From contig NW_026516845.1 of assembly GCF_025766255.1 (NCBI RefSeq), positions 1 to 64,000 on the forward strand: 64,000 bases of DNA, read 5' to 3'. The notes under the pieces were generated by a model, which worked only from the letters and a program-made list of their open reading frames with translations, was not told the DNA's origin and did not search any database. How positions within the stretch are numbered: position 1 is the first letter of the stretch; each line of letters starts with the position of its first letter. Source of the DNA: Zychaea mexicana (Eukaryota > Mucoromycota > Mucoromycetes > Mucorales > Lichtheimiaceae). Position numbers and translations under genes: made by a program. Positions 12,139-26,594 of the stretch are shown one piece after another.

Positions 12139-13962
12139 ATGGCAACGCTTGAAGATAAATCCTTGTGGGAAAATGACGAAGCCGACGACGACATTGAACT
12201 CGAGATTCGCCGTCTGGTTCCTGAAGAAATAAACAACAGAACCAGACTTTTGGAAAATGATATCAAGGTCAGTAGTCTTTAAAGGAGGAACCAATCGCTG
12301 ATAGAAAACGACACGTAATATGAAAGTTATTATGATATTTACAATGTGTTTTTTTAACATGTCACTCGTACGAATGCAACAAAACAGGTGATGAAGTCTG
12401 AAATTGTGCGATTGCAACACGAGCAAGCAGCCATGAAAGAACGAATCAAAGATAACAAGGAAAAGATCAAGATGAACAAGCAACTTCCTTACCTCGTCGG
12501 TAACGTTGTTGAGGTAATCATGAAAACTGGTGGAATCGTACCAGATCAGGATCGAATGTCCCCTAAACATATATAAGCTTACTAATACATTGGCGATAGC
12601 TTCTCGATGTAGATCCTGATGAAGATGAGGAGGAAGGTGCCAATGTGGATCTTGATTCACGACGGAAAGGAAAGTGTGCTGTCATCAAAACGTCAACGCG
12701 CCAAGTAGGTTTTACATGAAGGGGAGGGGTGTACTTATGACTTTAGAGAGGTAAAGTGAAAGAATGATCGTATACTGAACGCCATATTCTTTTCTAGACT
12801 GTCTTCTTGCCTCTGATCGGTTTAGTCGACCCAGAAACATTGAAGCCTGGTGATATCATTGGTGTCAACAAGGACAGCTTTTTGATTTTGGACACATTGC
12901 CACCAGAGTAAGCAGAAAAAGCATATTGATGCGATTTGCTATGGTGATAAGCGTTAAGCGTACGGGGAGGGCATTTAAAGATATTGCTTTAAGATAAAAG
13001 ATGCTCATTGTTATCACACGCAAAACCACTAGGTACGATTCCCGTGTAAAAGCAATGGAAGTGGACGAGAAGCCAACAGAAGATTACAACGATATTGGTG
13101 GTCTGGATAAGCAAATTGAAGAATTAGTGGAAGCCGTCGTTTTACCAATGACACACGCCGACCGATTCAAGAATATTGGCATCAAACCTCCCAAGGGTGT
13201 ACTTATGTACGGTCCTCCCGGTACTGGCAAAACGTTACTTGCAAGAGCATGCGCAGCACAAACCAACTCTGCCTATCTCAAGCTTGCCGGTCCGCAGCTC
13301 GTACAAATGTTTATCGGTGACGGTGCCAAACTCGTACGCGACGCATTCAACCTGGCCAAGGAAAAGGCACCAGCAATCATCTTCATCGACGAATTGGATG
13401 CTATCGGTACTAAGCGTTTCGACAGTGAAAAATCGGGTGATCGTGAAGTACAGCGAACCATGTTGGAGCTGTTGAACCAGCTTGACGGTTTCTCATCAGA
13501 CGAGCGCATCAAGGTGATTGCAGCAACAAACCGTATCGATATCCTCGATCCCGCATTGCTCCGGTCAGGACGTTTGGATCGAAAAATTGAATTCCCCCTG
13601 CCAAATGAAGAAGCACGAGCACGCATTATCCAGATCCACTCCCGTAAAATGAACGTCAACAAGGATGTCAACTTTGAAGAATTATCTAGATGCTGCGATG
13701 AGTTTAACGGCGCTCAGTGTAAAGCTGTCTGCGTAGAAAGTAATGTTCTCTCCTCTCCTCTCCTCTCCTTTATTTATATATTTGTTTGTTTGTCGAAATA
13801 CCGGAATGTTGCTAATCTTTCTCTTCTTGACGCTTTGCTTTGTCTGTAGGTGGTATGTTGGCCTTGCGACGAGGCGCTGTGGAGATTTCACACGAAGACT
13901 TTATGGATGCTATACAAGAAGTACAGGCAAAGAAGAAAATGTCGTTACAATACTATGCTTAA
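12139..13962 (+). CDS. RPT5: 26S proteasome regulatory AAA ATPase subunit 6A (Rpt5)
   Basis: A subunit of the 19S base hexamer that unfolds ubiquitylated substrates and opens the 20S gate. Six exons. The N-terminal coiled coil spans LENDIK...[14 protein letters not shown], followed by the OB domain ([19 protein letters not shown]). The AAA domain shows Walker A GPPGTGKT, Walker [15 protein letters not shown], sensor ATNR and arginine fingers [10 protein letters not shown]. The C-terminus is LQYYA, a hydrophobic-Tyr-X motif of the kind Rpt5 uses to dock into the 20S alpha ring. An intron with a pyrimidine-rich CTCTCCTC run separates the last exon. It is complete, with no missing catalytic residue. 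Confidence 0.98.
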
Positions 13963-14124
13963 CCTCCCTCTTTACATGAAAATCAATAAATCATCATCTG
14001 AAACCTCGTTCAACCAACGCAGTAGATAACGCAAAAAATAGCAAATCCATGTTCCGCGGCAAATTTTCTTTTCTTCTCTCTTTTCTCTTTCACTCGTCAA
14101 ACTAAGAAGTGTCAAATCAAACTG

Positions 14125-17100
14125 ATGAGCAATGAGGATTCAAGGACTGGGTAATAACAACAATTCACCGGGGTTTATGTATAATCATCGTATAGTGATT
14201 AATAGGTATGTGTCTGTTGTCCAGCTACTTTGATATAAGGATATCCAACGACACCGGCAGAGAAACTTCCTGGTCGTCAACCCCAAGAGATACCGACAGC
14301 CATCGAGCTCGTGTTCGATTTCCACAACAGTTTGAAGAATGGATCCAATCATCGCGGGAAGGCTCCTTGGATCCAGATCGAGCAGCAGAAGAGAATTTAA
14401 GCAAGTCGCGTAGAAAGCGTGTCCAAGCATACTTGCATCGTAAATTCCCTAGCCGTATCGTTCGACGCGTTTTAAAATGTGCTACAGCTTACTTCATCAG
14501 CACGTTATTCATCCTGATCCACCCTGTCGCCCAAGCGCTAGGAAGAGCGCCTTTCTTGGTAGCCACAGGCTGCTTATTTTCTCATCCAGGACGAAGTATG
14601 GGTGCCCAGATCGACGCGACCATCATGGCTGTTTCGGGGATCATTTTGGCGGTCGCTTATGGTATGGCAGGCCTTGCAGCTTCAGTCGCATATAACGTCC
14701 ATCATCCGACAACCTATCAAACACATCCGATCGGCTCGACGGTGAACGCCATTTTTCTTCTATGTGGCATTTTTGGTGCCCAGTTACTACGCCAGATCTA
14801 TCCAAAATTCTTCTTCTTTTCGCTCCATTTTATGATTGTGCAGGTCTTTACACTTACAGTCGGCACCCAAGCCTTAGAAATACCCTACAAGCTTCCGGTA
14901 GAATTTGGCATTTCTCTGCTGATCGGATGCGGAATATCGTTGGTGGTGAATTTGTTTATCTGGCCAGAAACAGCCGTGGATGGGTTAGGTACTTGTATTT
15001 ACATATTATGCTCAAAAGTCGCAGCCTCTAGTGGCGCTAACAATTCATATTCAAGGACGCGCTCTTCGAGAAACCATGACTAGTAGCAAAGACATGCTTG
15101 ATATGATTACCAAACAGTTTTTCTTGGATCCTGGTGTAGAAATGCTCCCTTCCAAAACTATCGACGACACAGCAGAAAAGATGCGCAAAAATATGAACAA
15201 GGTGCGGACGGCTTACAAGGAAGCCAAGTATGAGGTATCATATACCCGGATTCGACCAAAAGAGCTTGTTGATATCCGTAAATCTTTGGAACGTATTACC
15301 AAGCATCTCAGTGCTCTGGGTCGGTCGCTTCAAAGTGAGCGCGAGCTCTTTGACAGCATCTTGGCATCACTTCAAAACGATGATAACCAATACAACAGCA
15401 GCAGTGACGATCAACAAGGGGACGGTGGATCAGCAAAGACGGGACCGAAGACAATGATGAGAGCTACCGACGACGAGGATGCGAGTAATACTTTCCCAGA
15501 CCATTCAACATCACGTTCAACCTCCAGTCTACGAAAAGCAGCCATGCACTACAAACACAAAAGTGGTACTTCACCACAAAGCGCGGGTAATGACGAGCAT
15601 TATGCTGACGACGAAGACGATTATTCTGAAGAACGAAATCAACGATCGGTATCTTCGCTCAAGGCCTTTCTCAACATACCCAAATTTTTATCACCACAGC
15701 CGTCAGTGACAGCACCCCGAAAACGAAAGAAAGCAATCCACTCTAGGAGCGATCAAAATCTACTGTTTACGTATCTTGAAAGTCTGCGCGAGCCATTGAC
15801 TTCCTTGTCTGTCAAATGCGTTGATGCGTTGATGTGTGTTCGTGACAGCATCTGTCACGAGCTTGGTACACAAACTACGGATGAACCAATATTTGGATCG
15901 CTTCCAGGCTGTGGCAAGAAGAGAAAGAAGAGCGAGGATTCCAAAGCCGATGGTGTTGAAGCAAGCAATACAACGGACGAGAAAGACGAAGCTAGACGAC
16001 AAGAGCACAGACACTGGCATGATACTGATCTTTGTACTTGTGCGGCTGACATGTTACAGTCGCTGCGCCACTTTGATGCAGCAGAAAAAGAAAAAATACG
16101 GACCTTGTACGCACATAACAGAACTCGTACGAATGATGAGGCGATCGACTTGAATATTCACGAAGAGCTATTTATGGTGTTCTTCTTTATATTTACTATT
16201 CGGGAGATTTCCAAGGAACTGGAAACAATGACACGCAACATGGGCATAATCAAAGCGCGGTACAACAACAAAAGAAAGCGTTTGTATATACCTCGGCCAA
16301 CGCTTCGGTGGCTACGCAAATGGGCCAGCTCGAGTAACCATCAAAGCACCCGCGACAAGGGCGGCTATTCCCATGGTAAGAACATATTTGATTTGGTCTG
16401 ACGAGTTTGTTCTATTGCAAAGCGTAAAGTTAATGCTGTTGAAACACAAAAATCTGCGTTCGCTGCTTTAGCTGTTCTGGCTCAGTACACAGAAAACAAA
16501 GAACCGGTCAACAGAAATGATTTACAAGATGAATACAGACTTGCTACATTTCAACCTCCCAAGCGGCCAAAGACACGTAGAAGCTCCACTGCAACAGCAT
16601 TACAGCTACGCAATACCAGAACACGTAGTACTAACGACAGCAGTAGCGAGCGTTCCCTTCGACCACCGAGCACCACAAGCAGCACTCGTAGAAGAGCCAA
16701 TATTGACACCCGAAAGCACAGCGTTCTGCTTATGGATATAGAGAATCAATTGACTCTCCCGCCTCGACAGCAACACGACGACGAAGAAACCGTGGTTCAA
16801 CAACGCAAAAAACACGACAAGCATTCTCCTCCTAAAGAACAACAGCCTAGTGAGCAGCGATGGCCCAATGATAAACCACCATTTATCATCGCAATGCGTT
16901 ATAACATATGGTGCTTTTTGCAATACCTGACAAAGTACGAAGCAAAATTTGCCCTAAAAACAGCTGTTGCAGTTACTTCTTTATGTATACCGGCGTTTGT
17001 ACCCGAATCTGCCGGGTGGTTCATCCAAGATCGAGGACAGTGGGCGTCTGTTACTGTAATTGCAATTATGAATCCTACAAGGTTAGTGCTGTGTAGAATT

Positions 17101-18629
17101 ATCTTTAGACCATGATTAAATAGGAGCTGCACTCGACTTGGTGTATTGAACATGTACTACGGATATGTAGCGGGGGCACATTGCATGCTAGTGCGTGGAG
17201 AGTTGTTGGCACTATAATTGGCGCGATGGTCGGGCTCGCTGCTCTGGCGACAGGTGAAAGCAGCGCCTATGTCCTTGCAGTTTTTGCAGTTCTTTTGGGT
17301 ACGGCAGAACCAACTTGATCTCCTTTGGTAAATTACTGACACCGGATGTATCATCCTCTATTATTATAGCGGTTCCATTTTTCTACATCCATCTTGGTAG
17401 TACATATAACAAAATTGGCATTGTCGTTTTGGTCACTTATGTCGCCGTTGCATTAACACGGTATGCTCAGCCGAATCCAGGAGAGAGTATATATACTACC
17501 GTGTGGTATGTTAATATCTATCGACATATATGGTGGACCACAGAATCAAGCATTAAAGGAAATATGTATATATAACAGGAAACGAATGGTCACTGTTATT
17601 GTCGGTATTGTTGGTATGTATGTTCTCATTCGCTGCTGCGGATCCAATGTGCAAGGCTGACAAAATCTTATTAATCCACTTTCTTTAAAATACAAATATG
17701 TAATTGACCAGTTGCTATGATCCTGAACTCGTAAGTCATACTACGATGGATACAACTTCGCCTGAAACTTAAAAAAAGAGGCTACAATGTACCTGCATTT
17801 GGCTGAAATGGGGTTTTCATGCTTTATAAATACATAGTGCGGTATGGCCATTTATCGCGAGACATGCCACTCGTAAATCAGTATCCGGAATTTCGAACCG
17901 ATTAGGCGAATACTACAACTTTTTAGTAGGAACTTTTCTATACCACGACATTGATGTTCCACCCACTGAAGATGATATGCGCCGATGCACAAAGATTGAA
18001 GACAAGATACAAGCATCCATCAATGCAACCTCGGTGCTTTTGGAGCTTACAGACCATGAGCCAAGATTGAAAGGGCCGTTTCCAAAAGAAATATATCGTG
18101 AAATGATCGACTCCTGTCAAGCGATCCTCGATAGCCTGGGAAGTATACGTGTGGCTTTGCTTCAGATGCCTTGGATCGTCAAACTTGATATCTGTAATCA
18201 GCAACATTACACGTATCGACGGGACATGGTTAGTATATTAGCTATATGAGACGAAGCATGAAGCTGTATGGAGGGGTGTGCCGTTATTCGTTCTTTTTCT
18301 AAAATATGATTTAGATTGCTGCATTGATGCTTCATTTTTACACCGTCTCAAGCTCACTGGCTTCCAAAATTCCATTACCAGTCTATCTTCCATCGATGCG
18401 AGCAGCACGTATTCGTATCATCAACCGACGCAGAAATGCCAGTGAAGGGGACGACCGTTGGATTAAATTTCAAAACTTATCTTGGTACTGCATGGCTTTC
18501 AACTCGTCAGAGATAGTTGACGAGTTGGAACACCTGACAAAATTGGTGCGATTCATTGTAGGCGAAGCCAAATACTCTGAACGGGCAAAGAACTTGGATG
18601 AAAAGCTTATACCAAATGAACAATATTGA
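14125..18629 (+). CDS. ArAE_2/FUSC-family membrane transporter (DUF2421-like)
   Basis: A large fungal membrane protein of the aromatic-acid-exporter/fusaric-acid-resistance type (ArAE_2_N, FUSC_2, ArAE_2). Family members are putative transporters; the substrate is unknown. I chose the start at MSNEDSRTG because the intron 14151-14239 joins it in phase to ISNDTGRETSW. The first membrane domain runs from KCATAYFISTLFILIHPVAQ to SLLIGCGISLVVNLFIWPE. A long soluble segment follows (15,080-16,900), with Asp/Ser-rich linkers and basic PRKRKK. The second membrane half runs from FALKTAVAVTSLCIPAFVPE through GTIIGAMVGLAALATGESSAYVLAVFAVLLG. The C-terminal cytosolic helical domain ends ERAKNLDEKLIPNEQY. 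It has about nine introns. The exon boundaries between 17,280 and 17,840 are the least certain. Confidence 0.88.
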
Positions 18630-19129
18630 TTATCAATTGTTACATTTCACTAGTAGTGACAAACAATAATGAAGCTATTATTTTACCTGTATGTATATCA
18701 TATGATAAACACGAATCCATTCATTTATTACATATTTCATGTGATGGATAATGTGTGATTGCCTGTTGCTTCTAAATTTACTCATAATTATCATGGCAGT
18801 CGACAATAAAAGAATAGCGTTTAAGACCGCTCCACTTTAAGCAATTTATTATTATTGTTACTGTATCATATGCAGTACTCCGGGCATCGCTCCAGAATAC
18901 TGTAGCAAGCACCGTCACCGATCGATAAAAACGTTGTTGTAATCATCATGTGGCATGATGAGGCATAAATATACAAATTGGTTGTGTATGAGAAACAAAA
19001 GAACTTGAATAAAAATGTCCTACATACTGGCTACCACTATAATAGAAAAAGCTTGTATTTGTCTGAGGATTATGTGTGGATTACATAGTCTTCTAGGTTT
19101 CCCTTTCTATTTTTTCTGTAGATTCCAGA

Positions 19130-19924
19130 AAGTATTTCATACTTGGAGAAGCGTAGAGCAAAGAAGGATTATAGTCGGTAGTATCTATCATAATGCTGAA
19201 GAACAGTGTATTACAATACAGATATAAAGACAATAATAGCGGCGCAGTAATACGTGATGTATTTGCTTTTACAGTAGTCGAGAGAACCTGGTCGAGGTCC
19301 CAACAGTCGTACTACATGCCAGAATCTGACGATGAAAACTTCGACGAAGACGGTGATGGTGATGTCGCTGACAAGGACAAGGATACCCTGACAATCTACC
19401 ACTGTGTGCCGCTTGCGTATGTATAACCAGCGCAGCTGTAGCTTTGATCGATGCTCAACAGAACCGGTATGTAGGCTACCTTCCCTTCTGTCCGTTCATG
19501 GAGAGGACCACTTCATACATATGTCAACGTATGTTCTCTACACCTTTTTCTCGCAGGATTTTAAGATCGCAACTGATACACCAAAAGACGAACAACAAGC
19601 AAAAGGGAGACAGTCATTTAAAGGTGCAAGAGCGACAATTTTCCCAGTGATGACGAAGTGATACTGGAAGTGGTAAGTATGGCTGACGTACTAAGCAAAA
19701 GGAGAAGCGTCTTAATCGAAAGGAAAAGAACAGATCATCGAAGGCGCGTTAAAAAGGACAACAAAAATCCCAGCGTCGCAAGCAAAAAGAAAACCAAGAA
19801 GAGGGAAAACAATCAAGGAAAAACGTGCTGCAGGGAAAAACGATCAGACAGACAGATCTGGTAGAGCTCAAGACCAAGGTGGGGCAGAGGATCCGCAGGC
19901 TAACAATTTGAACTACCTGCCTTA
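19130..19924 (+). pseudogene. Fragmentary coding-like sequence, gene not recognised
   Basis: Several short plus-strand stretches have coding composition and plausible splice borders: IPESISYLEKRRAKKDYS after a TGTAG acceptor (about 19,122); an acidic stretch PESDDENFDEDGDGDVADK (19,320-19,410); ALIDAQQNR followed by a GTATGT donor; DFKIATDTPKDEQQAKG after a CGCAG acceptor; and a Lys/Arg-rich stretch at 19,690-19,860. I cannot join them into one frame without implausibly short introns. The run stops exactly where the pogo-like element is inserted. It may be an old gene disrupted by that insertion, or the upstream part of the TnpB-like remnant beyond the element. Confidence 0.3.
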
Positions 19925-20885
19925 CAGTTGTACCCCGGTTTTTGCAACCCCCGGGTTTGCAATTCCTCGTATATCTGCAACTTTTTTTGAAAAATTCAAA
20001 AAAAACTTAGTAGCTTCGCAAATTTGCAACTTGCAAATGAGTTTATACGATTTGCACGTTATCGGGGTAAAAACAGCTTCAATTTTTGCAATATCAACTG
20101 AAAGAAGCATCTGTTGCGGATTATGAGGAATAAAATGATACGGTTACTGCAAGATAAATATGTAAATATGAAGATGTATTTATTGTCGAAATAAAAATTA
20201 TTACTTGGTAGTTGAGCCAGTAGAATCGGGACACATATATAGCACTGATTGGGTTGAATCAACAAAAGAAATGAAGAAGATATAAGAAAAAGTGAACACA
20301 CTACATATAGATATAGAAATAAAATGTTTGCTCAAATGAGCTTTCAACTACATACATCGAAGAAGTCATCAAGGGATGATTGTCGGGAGAATGATTGCTG
20401 CCTGAGACTCTCTTGAATCCTACGCAAAGACTTCTTTAAGTCGCAGTCATCGATATTATCCAAAAAGCTCAAAACTCCTGCAATTGCAACCTGTTTTTCT
20501 TTCGACGTTGGCCCTGGAATAGGCGAATCAGCGCTTTCGTCCACCGCCCGCTCAAGTGCTCGTCGTAGGTTCGATCCTCTTGCTTAGAGGTGAACTTGTG
20601 GAACGATTTTGTCATGCTTAAAAGAGCTAATAATCATCAAACCACTAGACAGCTTAATAAAAGAACGGTCTTATATATGCAAGTAGTAACATTTAGAGCT
20701 GTATGAATGTTTCCACAGAACGTATCGTACATAATCTCTGACAGATAAACAATGGGCTAGTGTTAATAGGATGACTTATCCAGTGTCTATTTGAAGCAGA
20801 ATTGTTTACCCCGTTACTTGCAAATCCTCACTTTTTGCAAAAAAAAATCGGAAAACCCTCGGTTGCAAAAACCGGGGTACAACTG
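19925..20885. mobile_element. Non-autonomous pogo-like (Tc1/mariner) DNA transposon
   Basis: The two ends are perfect inverted repeats for 24 bp beginning CAGTTGTACCCCGG and running into TTTTTGCAAC; looser similarity continues inward. The element is flanked on both sides by TA (19923-19924 and 20886-20887), the target duplication of the Tc1/mariner superfamily. Ends starting CAGT followed by a C-rich block are usual in the pogo/Tigger branch. Both subterminal regions are studded with TTGCAA motifs, possible transposase-binding sites. The element is 961 bp, far too short for a full pogo transposase. It keeps only a decayed 3' end of such a gene on the minus strand, so it is a deletion derivative that would need transposase from elsewhere. 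Confidence 0.85.
20344..20585 (-). pseudogene. C-terminal remnant of pogo/CENP-B-type transposase
   Basis: The minus-strand frame encodes about 66-75 residues: SNLRRALERAVDESAD, a short acidic Pro/Ser region, KQVAIAGVLSFLDNIDDCDL, KSLRRIQESLRQQ and a final QSSLDDFFDV. The C-termini of pogo/Tigger/CENP-B-like transposases have this arrangement: an acidic linker, a helical pair with an LL-x-FL pattern, and a terminal T/SSLDDFF-type motif. The reading frame is blocked upstream by a stop near 20,585, and the DNA-binding and DDE domains are absent. It lies inside the inverted repeats of the 961-bp element, which supports the family call. Confidence 0.6.
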
Positions 20886-21180
20886 TACTATATAAATATG
20901 GATCTTTTGAAAAGAAGCGCGCCGACGGACAAAGATGAAGGAAGCAAGAGACTCTGATCTGTATTAAGAGCAGTTCAGGTTTCAAGAGTTGCAATTCGCC
21001 ATATCGAAGCAGAGGTTGCGCGAGTCCACAGGCAACTTGCAGACGCAAGATCGCAGTTGTATGTCGCAGAAATGCCTTGTATCAGCAGGGACATGAGGAA
21101 ATTGTCATTGATAAAAAGATTAAAGTATGGTCAAATGACATGTGCGATACGACCCGCATGACATCTATGAGTAGCAGCGA

Positions 21181-21612
21181 ATATGCTTGCGGTTGGGTTT
21201 TGTTTAGCCAACTGTCCAAAAGAACATTCCCGAGGCTCTGTACAACATCAATCCACTGGGTGTGGGTCGTATTGATTCAGGCCATGTTGTCGCTGTTACC
21301 GCTATATTTAACGGCTATCACTCACATCTTTAATTCGATACAGCAATACAGTACACCGATCAATTGATTGGCACCGCTGGCGCCGACATCATCATCATCA
21401 GCAACAGTAACAGCAGCAACGCAAGTACAAGATGCAAGCAGAAGATTAAAACAGAAGTGGACACGCGCGAAATCAGCCATCTATGCATTACTGACAAGTT
21501 TCAGTCTAGCAAGGTGTGCCCGCACTGCCACGAGCCAACAACACTGCAAAAGTTCCGGGACGAGGATGGAAAGCTACGGCCAGCCAACGACGCACTAAAG
21601 TGTAACAATTAA
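21181..21612 (+). pseudogene. Decayed TnpB/Fanzor-like RuvC nuclease remnant
   Basis: One forward frame keeps two blocks typical of OrfB/TnpB and eukaryotic Fanzor proteins. First, NPLGVGRIDSGHVVAVTAIF resembles the RuvC-I strand around the catalytic Asp (consensus GIDPG...). Second, ITDKFQSSKVCPHCHE, then KLRPANDALKCNN, resembles the zinc-ribbon that precedes RuvC-III (S-S/K-x-C-x2-C ... C). In-frame stops fall near 21,208 and 21,331. The expected second zinc Cys pair and the RuvC-III Asp (WNRD-like) are missing because the frame ends after KCNN. The middle of the protein, including RuvC-II, is mostly deleted. The family assignment is by motif memory only; a profile search is needed. Confidence 0.45.
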
Positions 21613-22456
21613 GAGTCATTCAATAGCGATGCGATAGTCTAGATAGGATTGACTTAGACAATACCCGCAAACATCATCCTTTCCCCTACTTTTCCCCCGT
21701 ATCATACATAGAATGAAGAACTCTATGATCAATGTCACAACAAATAGCTTTGTCTTTGCCTTGCTTACTTGACTTCCCACTTTTATTGCTAAAATCCGTC
21801 ATGTCACCTATTACTTGTTGTATCGACTTTTTCAAGTCTCATCTAAATTTTGGTCAGATGATATCTAACGAAATATGTATCTCTCTATGTGAGTGCTATA
21901 GACATCCGTATGTAGGATCAGAAAGGTTGATGTATGCATAGGTAAGTGTGATATCTGTTTATAAAAAAACATGTCCTTTAGTTGGAGGATGATCATCATT
22001 TTGCTACCTTGGAAATTGTCCTTTACAAAATTTTGTCTTCTTTTTGGCGGTTGATACCGTGGCAAATAAAAAGAAAAATAGAGAAGAAATAGAAATAAAA
22101 GACGACTTGAAAGATACTGTTTATTGTTTGTGATGAGGGGGATATCTATATGTTTTCCAAGTATGTGCTAAGATTATGCTAGATATATATAATGGCTATG
22201 TTTTCGGAAGGATAATTGACTACGTTTTCGCATGAAACAATTTTACGTTTAATCATGTTCGTGTGTTAATCAGAAGCGACTACGTGTTCGAGAGGTGGCG
22301 ATGGAGGGACAGAAGGGACAACCAAATCTGACTATGACACAGATTTACAACACCCCAGAGTGCCTAATTCCGCCATTAAATTTTATTGGCTGCGATAGTG
22401 CTTTTATTGCACAAAAGACAGCTCCAACTTACTGATACAGATACACCACTTCAACC
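21613..22456. other. Intergenic region upstream of SRP54
   Basis: AT-rich, with no supported gene. The last 200 bp are the likely SRP54 promoter and leader. Confidence 0.6.
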
Positions 22457-24778
<2,322 letters not shown>

Positions 24779-24867
24779 AAAAGCACAAAAACAAGAAAAA
24801 GAAAAAGAGTATATATGCATTGTCTCTGAATACACTTTGAAAACACACTATATCTTTCATCCATTCC

Positions 24868-25145
24868 CTACGGATTTATTGTCCTTTTTTGATGATATGG
24901 AATTGGGCCAGGTGTAACAAAAGCGGCAAGCTCCAGCTCTGGTACGGTTTTCTCTTTGAACCATACCGATAAAAAAGAGATCAAAGATCCATGAACAGCC
25001 AGCGGGTCCGAGTCGCAAGCAGAGACATGTTTATCATCAGCAGCCTGGAGCATCAGCCGAACGAACCTCAATAGCGCATGAAGGTAGCATTCTATATTGT
25101 CTTTGCCAAACGCCGTTGATATTCTCTCTGCATTAACAGCTGGCG
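24868..25145 (-). pseudogene. Possible orphan C-terminal exon, unknown protein
   Basis: The minus strand reads VNAERISTAFGKDNIECYLH, then ALLRFVRLMLQAADD, ending VTPGPIPYHQKRTINP and a stop. Composition and helix pattern look like real coding sequence, and a CCAG that could be an acceptor lies just upstream. The next upstream frame (HSRHVYAVCHDERLYTSNLKKHK) also looks coding, but the gap between them is too short for an intron in phase. It may be the end of a decayed gene. I do not recognise the family. Confidence 0.3.
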
Positions 25146-25159
25146 GTCATAGAGATATT

Positions 25160-26594
25160 AACGGTATACTTTGTGCTTCTTCAAATTGCTCGTGTATAAC
25201 CTTTCGTCATGGCACACTGCATAAACATGGCGGCTATGATCAGATGGCTCCCGATAGTAATAAACAACGATACATAAAGACATGGAGTTGGGACATATAC
25301 AATAATAGATTTTTGAGTTTGCGATGATGTACGTCCAAACCAGCACAGTTATAGATACCAACTGTACATGAGTGACAATTAGTATGATAGGATTCATGTT
25401 CATGTGTATACGTAGGTAATGCTGCAGTGAACAAAATTAATCATGCATGCACAAATATATAAACAACTCTCTCCCGGTTCAAGCCGTTGACTCCGGCATA
25501 CGCACCAGCAAGCGGCATAGTTAACTGCAGTAATGATAATTAAACAAAAACAAGGACATTACTACCTTAACCAAATATAGCAGATACTTATTTTTTAGCA
25601 CACGTACAAACTGCGTCCTTCTTCACTACGATAGAAGCAGCAGAAAACGAGCACTAGCTCGTTTGTTGCAGTGGATCGACATTTACTGGGATCCTATCTC
25701 CTCTTCTCTGTTGCACCTCTTCTGAATGCGTATATACAATGATGATACATTATTTCTCATCTTTTTGTATGTACTGTAGATTTTTCTCCTTCGCGATAAA
25801 GCAAACTACTCATCATGCCGCGAGACGCGTACCTGCTTTCAGGAACTTGCTACTTCCTCGCTCCAAACGTTCTAGTCTAGCGAGCTATCTGCTGATTGTT
25901 CTACAAGTGCTCTGCTCCACTAGCCATCCCCGAGCTATCCTACTTCACCCAACCATGCTGCGTATACCAAGTGTCACGCTATTCATTCAGCCACAGCAGG
26001 ACGCATCAGGGTTACTGCATACTCAAGACGTAGTAGCCCTCCTAAGTTGTCATCTTTATATCAAACAAAAGAGGCTGTCTTAACCCTTTGTCTTTATCGT
26101 CATTTGAGCTGATGCTCGGCAAGCCTTGGTATATCTTTAAAAACCAAATTTGAGCTCAATCCTGACACCAAGAGGTCCAGTTACTACGCTACGGCGTTCA
26201 CAGCCTCTTGATCTGCCAAAGAGCAGTTGGTAGCTTCAAAAAGCATGCGGAGATGCACGTCTTTGCGCGAGAAAGAAGGAAAGAAGAGGAGAGTAGCGAT
26301 TGGATCGTATAACGAGATTACGAGTACGATGCAGCATTTTGTGTAATCGCACAGAGGGCTGATGGCTGGTTGGCAAGGGAAGGCGATCACTTGGAGGCAG
26401 GTGCTCCACCATGTATACCATATTTGTCGCGTGCAAATTGTTGTGTGAGGTGACACAGGAATATTTTAGTTTTTTGAAAACCAGGCATCCAGACCCGCCG
26501 CTTTTTTTTTTCTCTTCTTCCTTTCCTTTCCGTCCCTTGCCTTGACTCTCTTTCAAACAAATACCCTTTTCACTCCTTCATCCGTTACTGAGCC
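25160..26594. other. Intergenic region, nothing recognised
   Basis: No domain-bearing frame or RNA gene seen. The frame at 25,739-26,083 is Ser/Leu-rich and unsupported. The last 120 bp carry a T-run and CT-rich leader typical of upstream regions in this window. Confidence 0.5.

Noticed and set aside
20560..20582. GGTTCGATCC-like sequence suggesting a tRNA T-arm
   Set aside because: It lies inside the transposase remnant, and no matching acceptor, D or anticodon stems are present.
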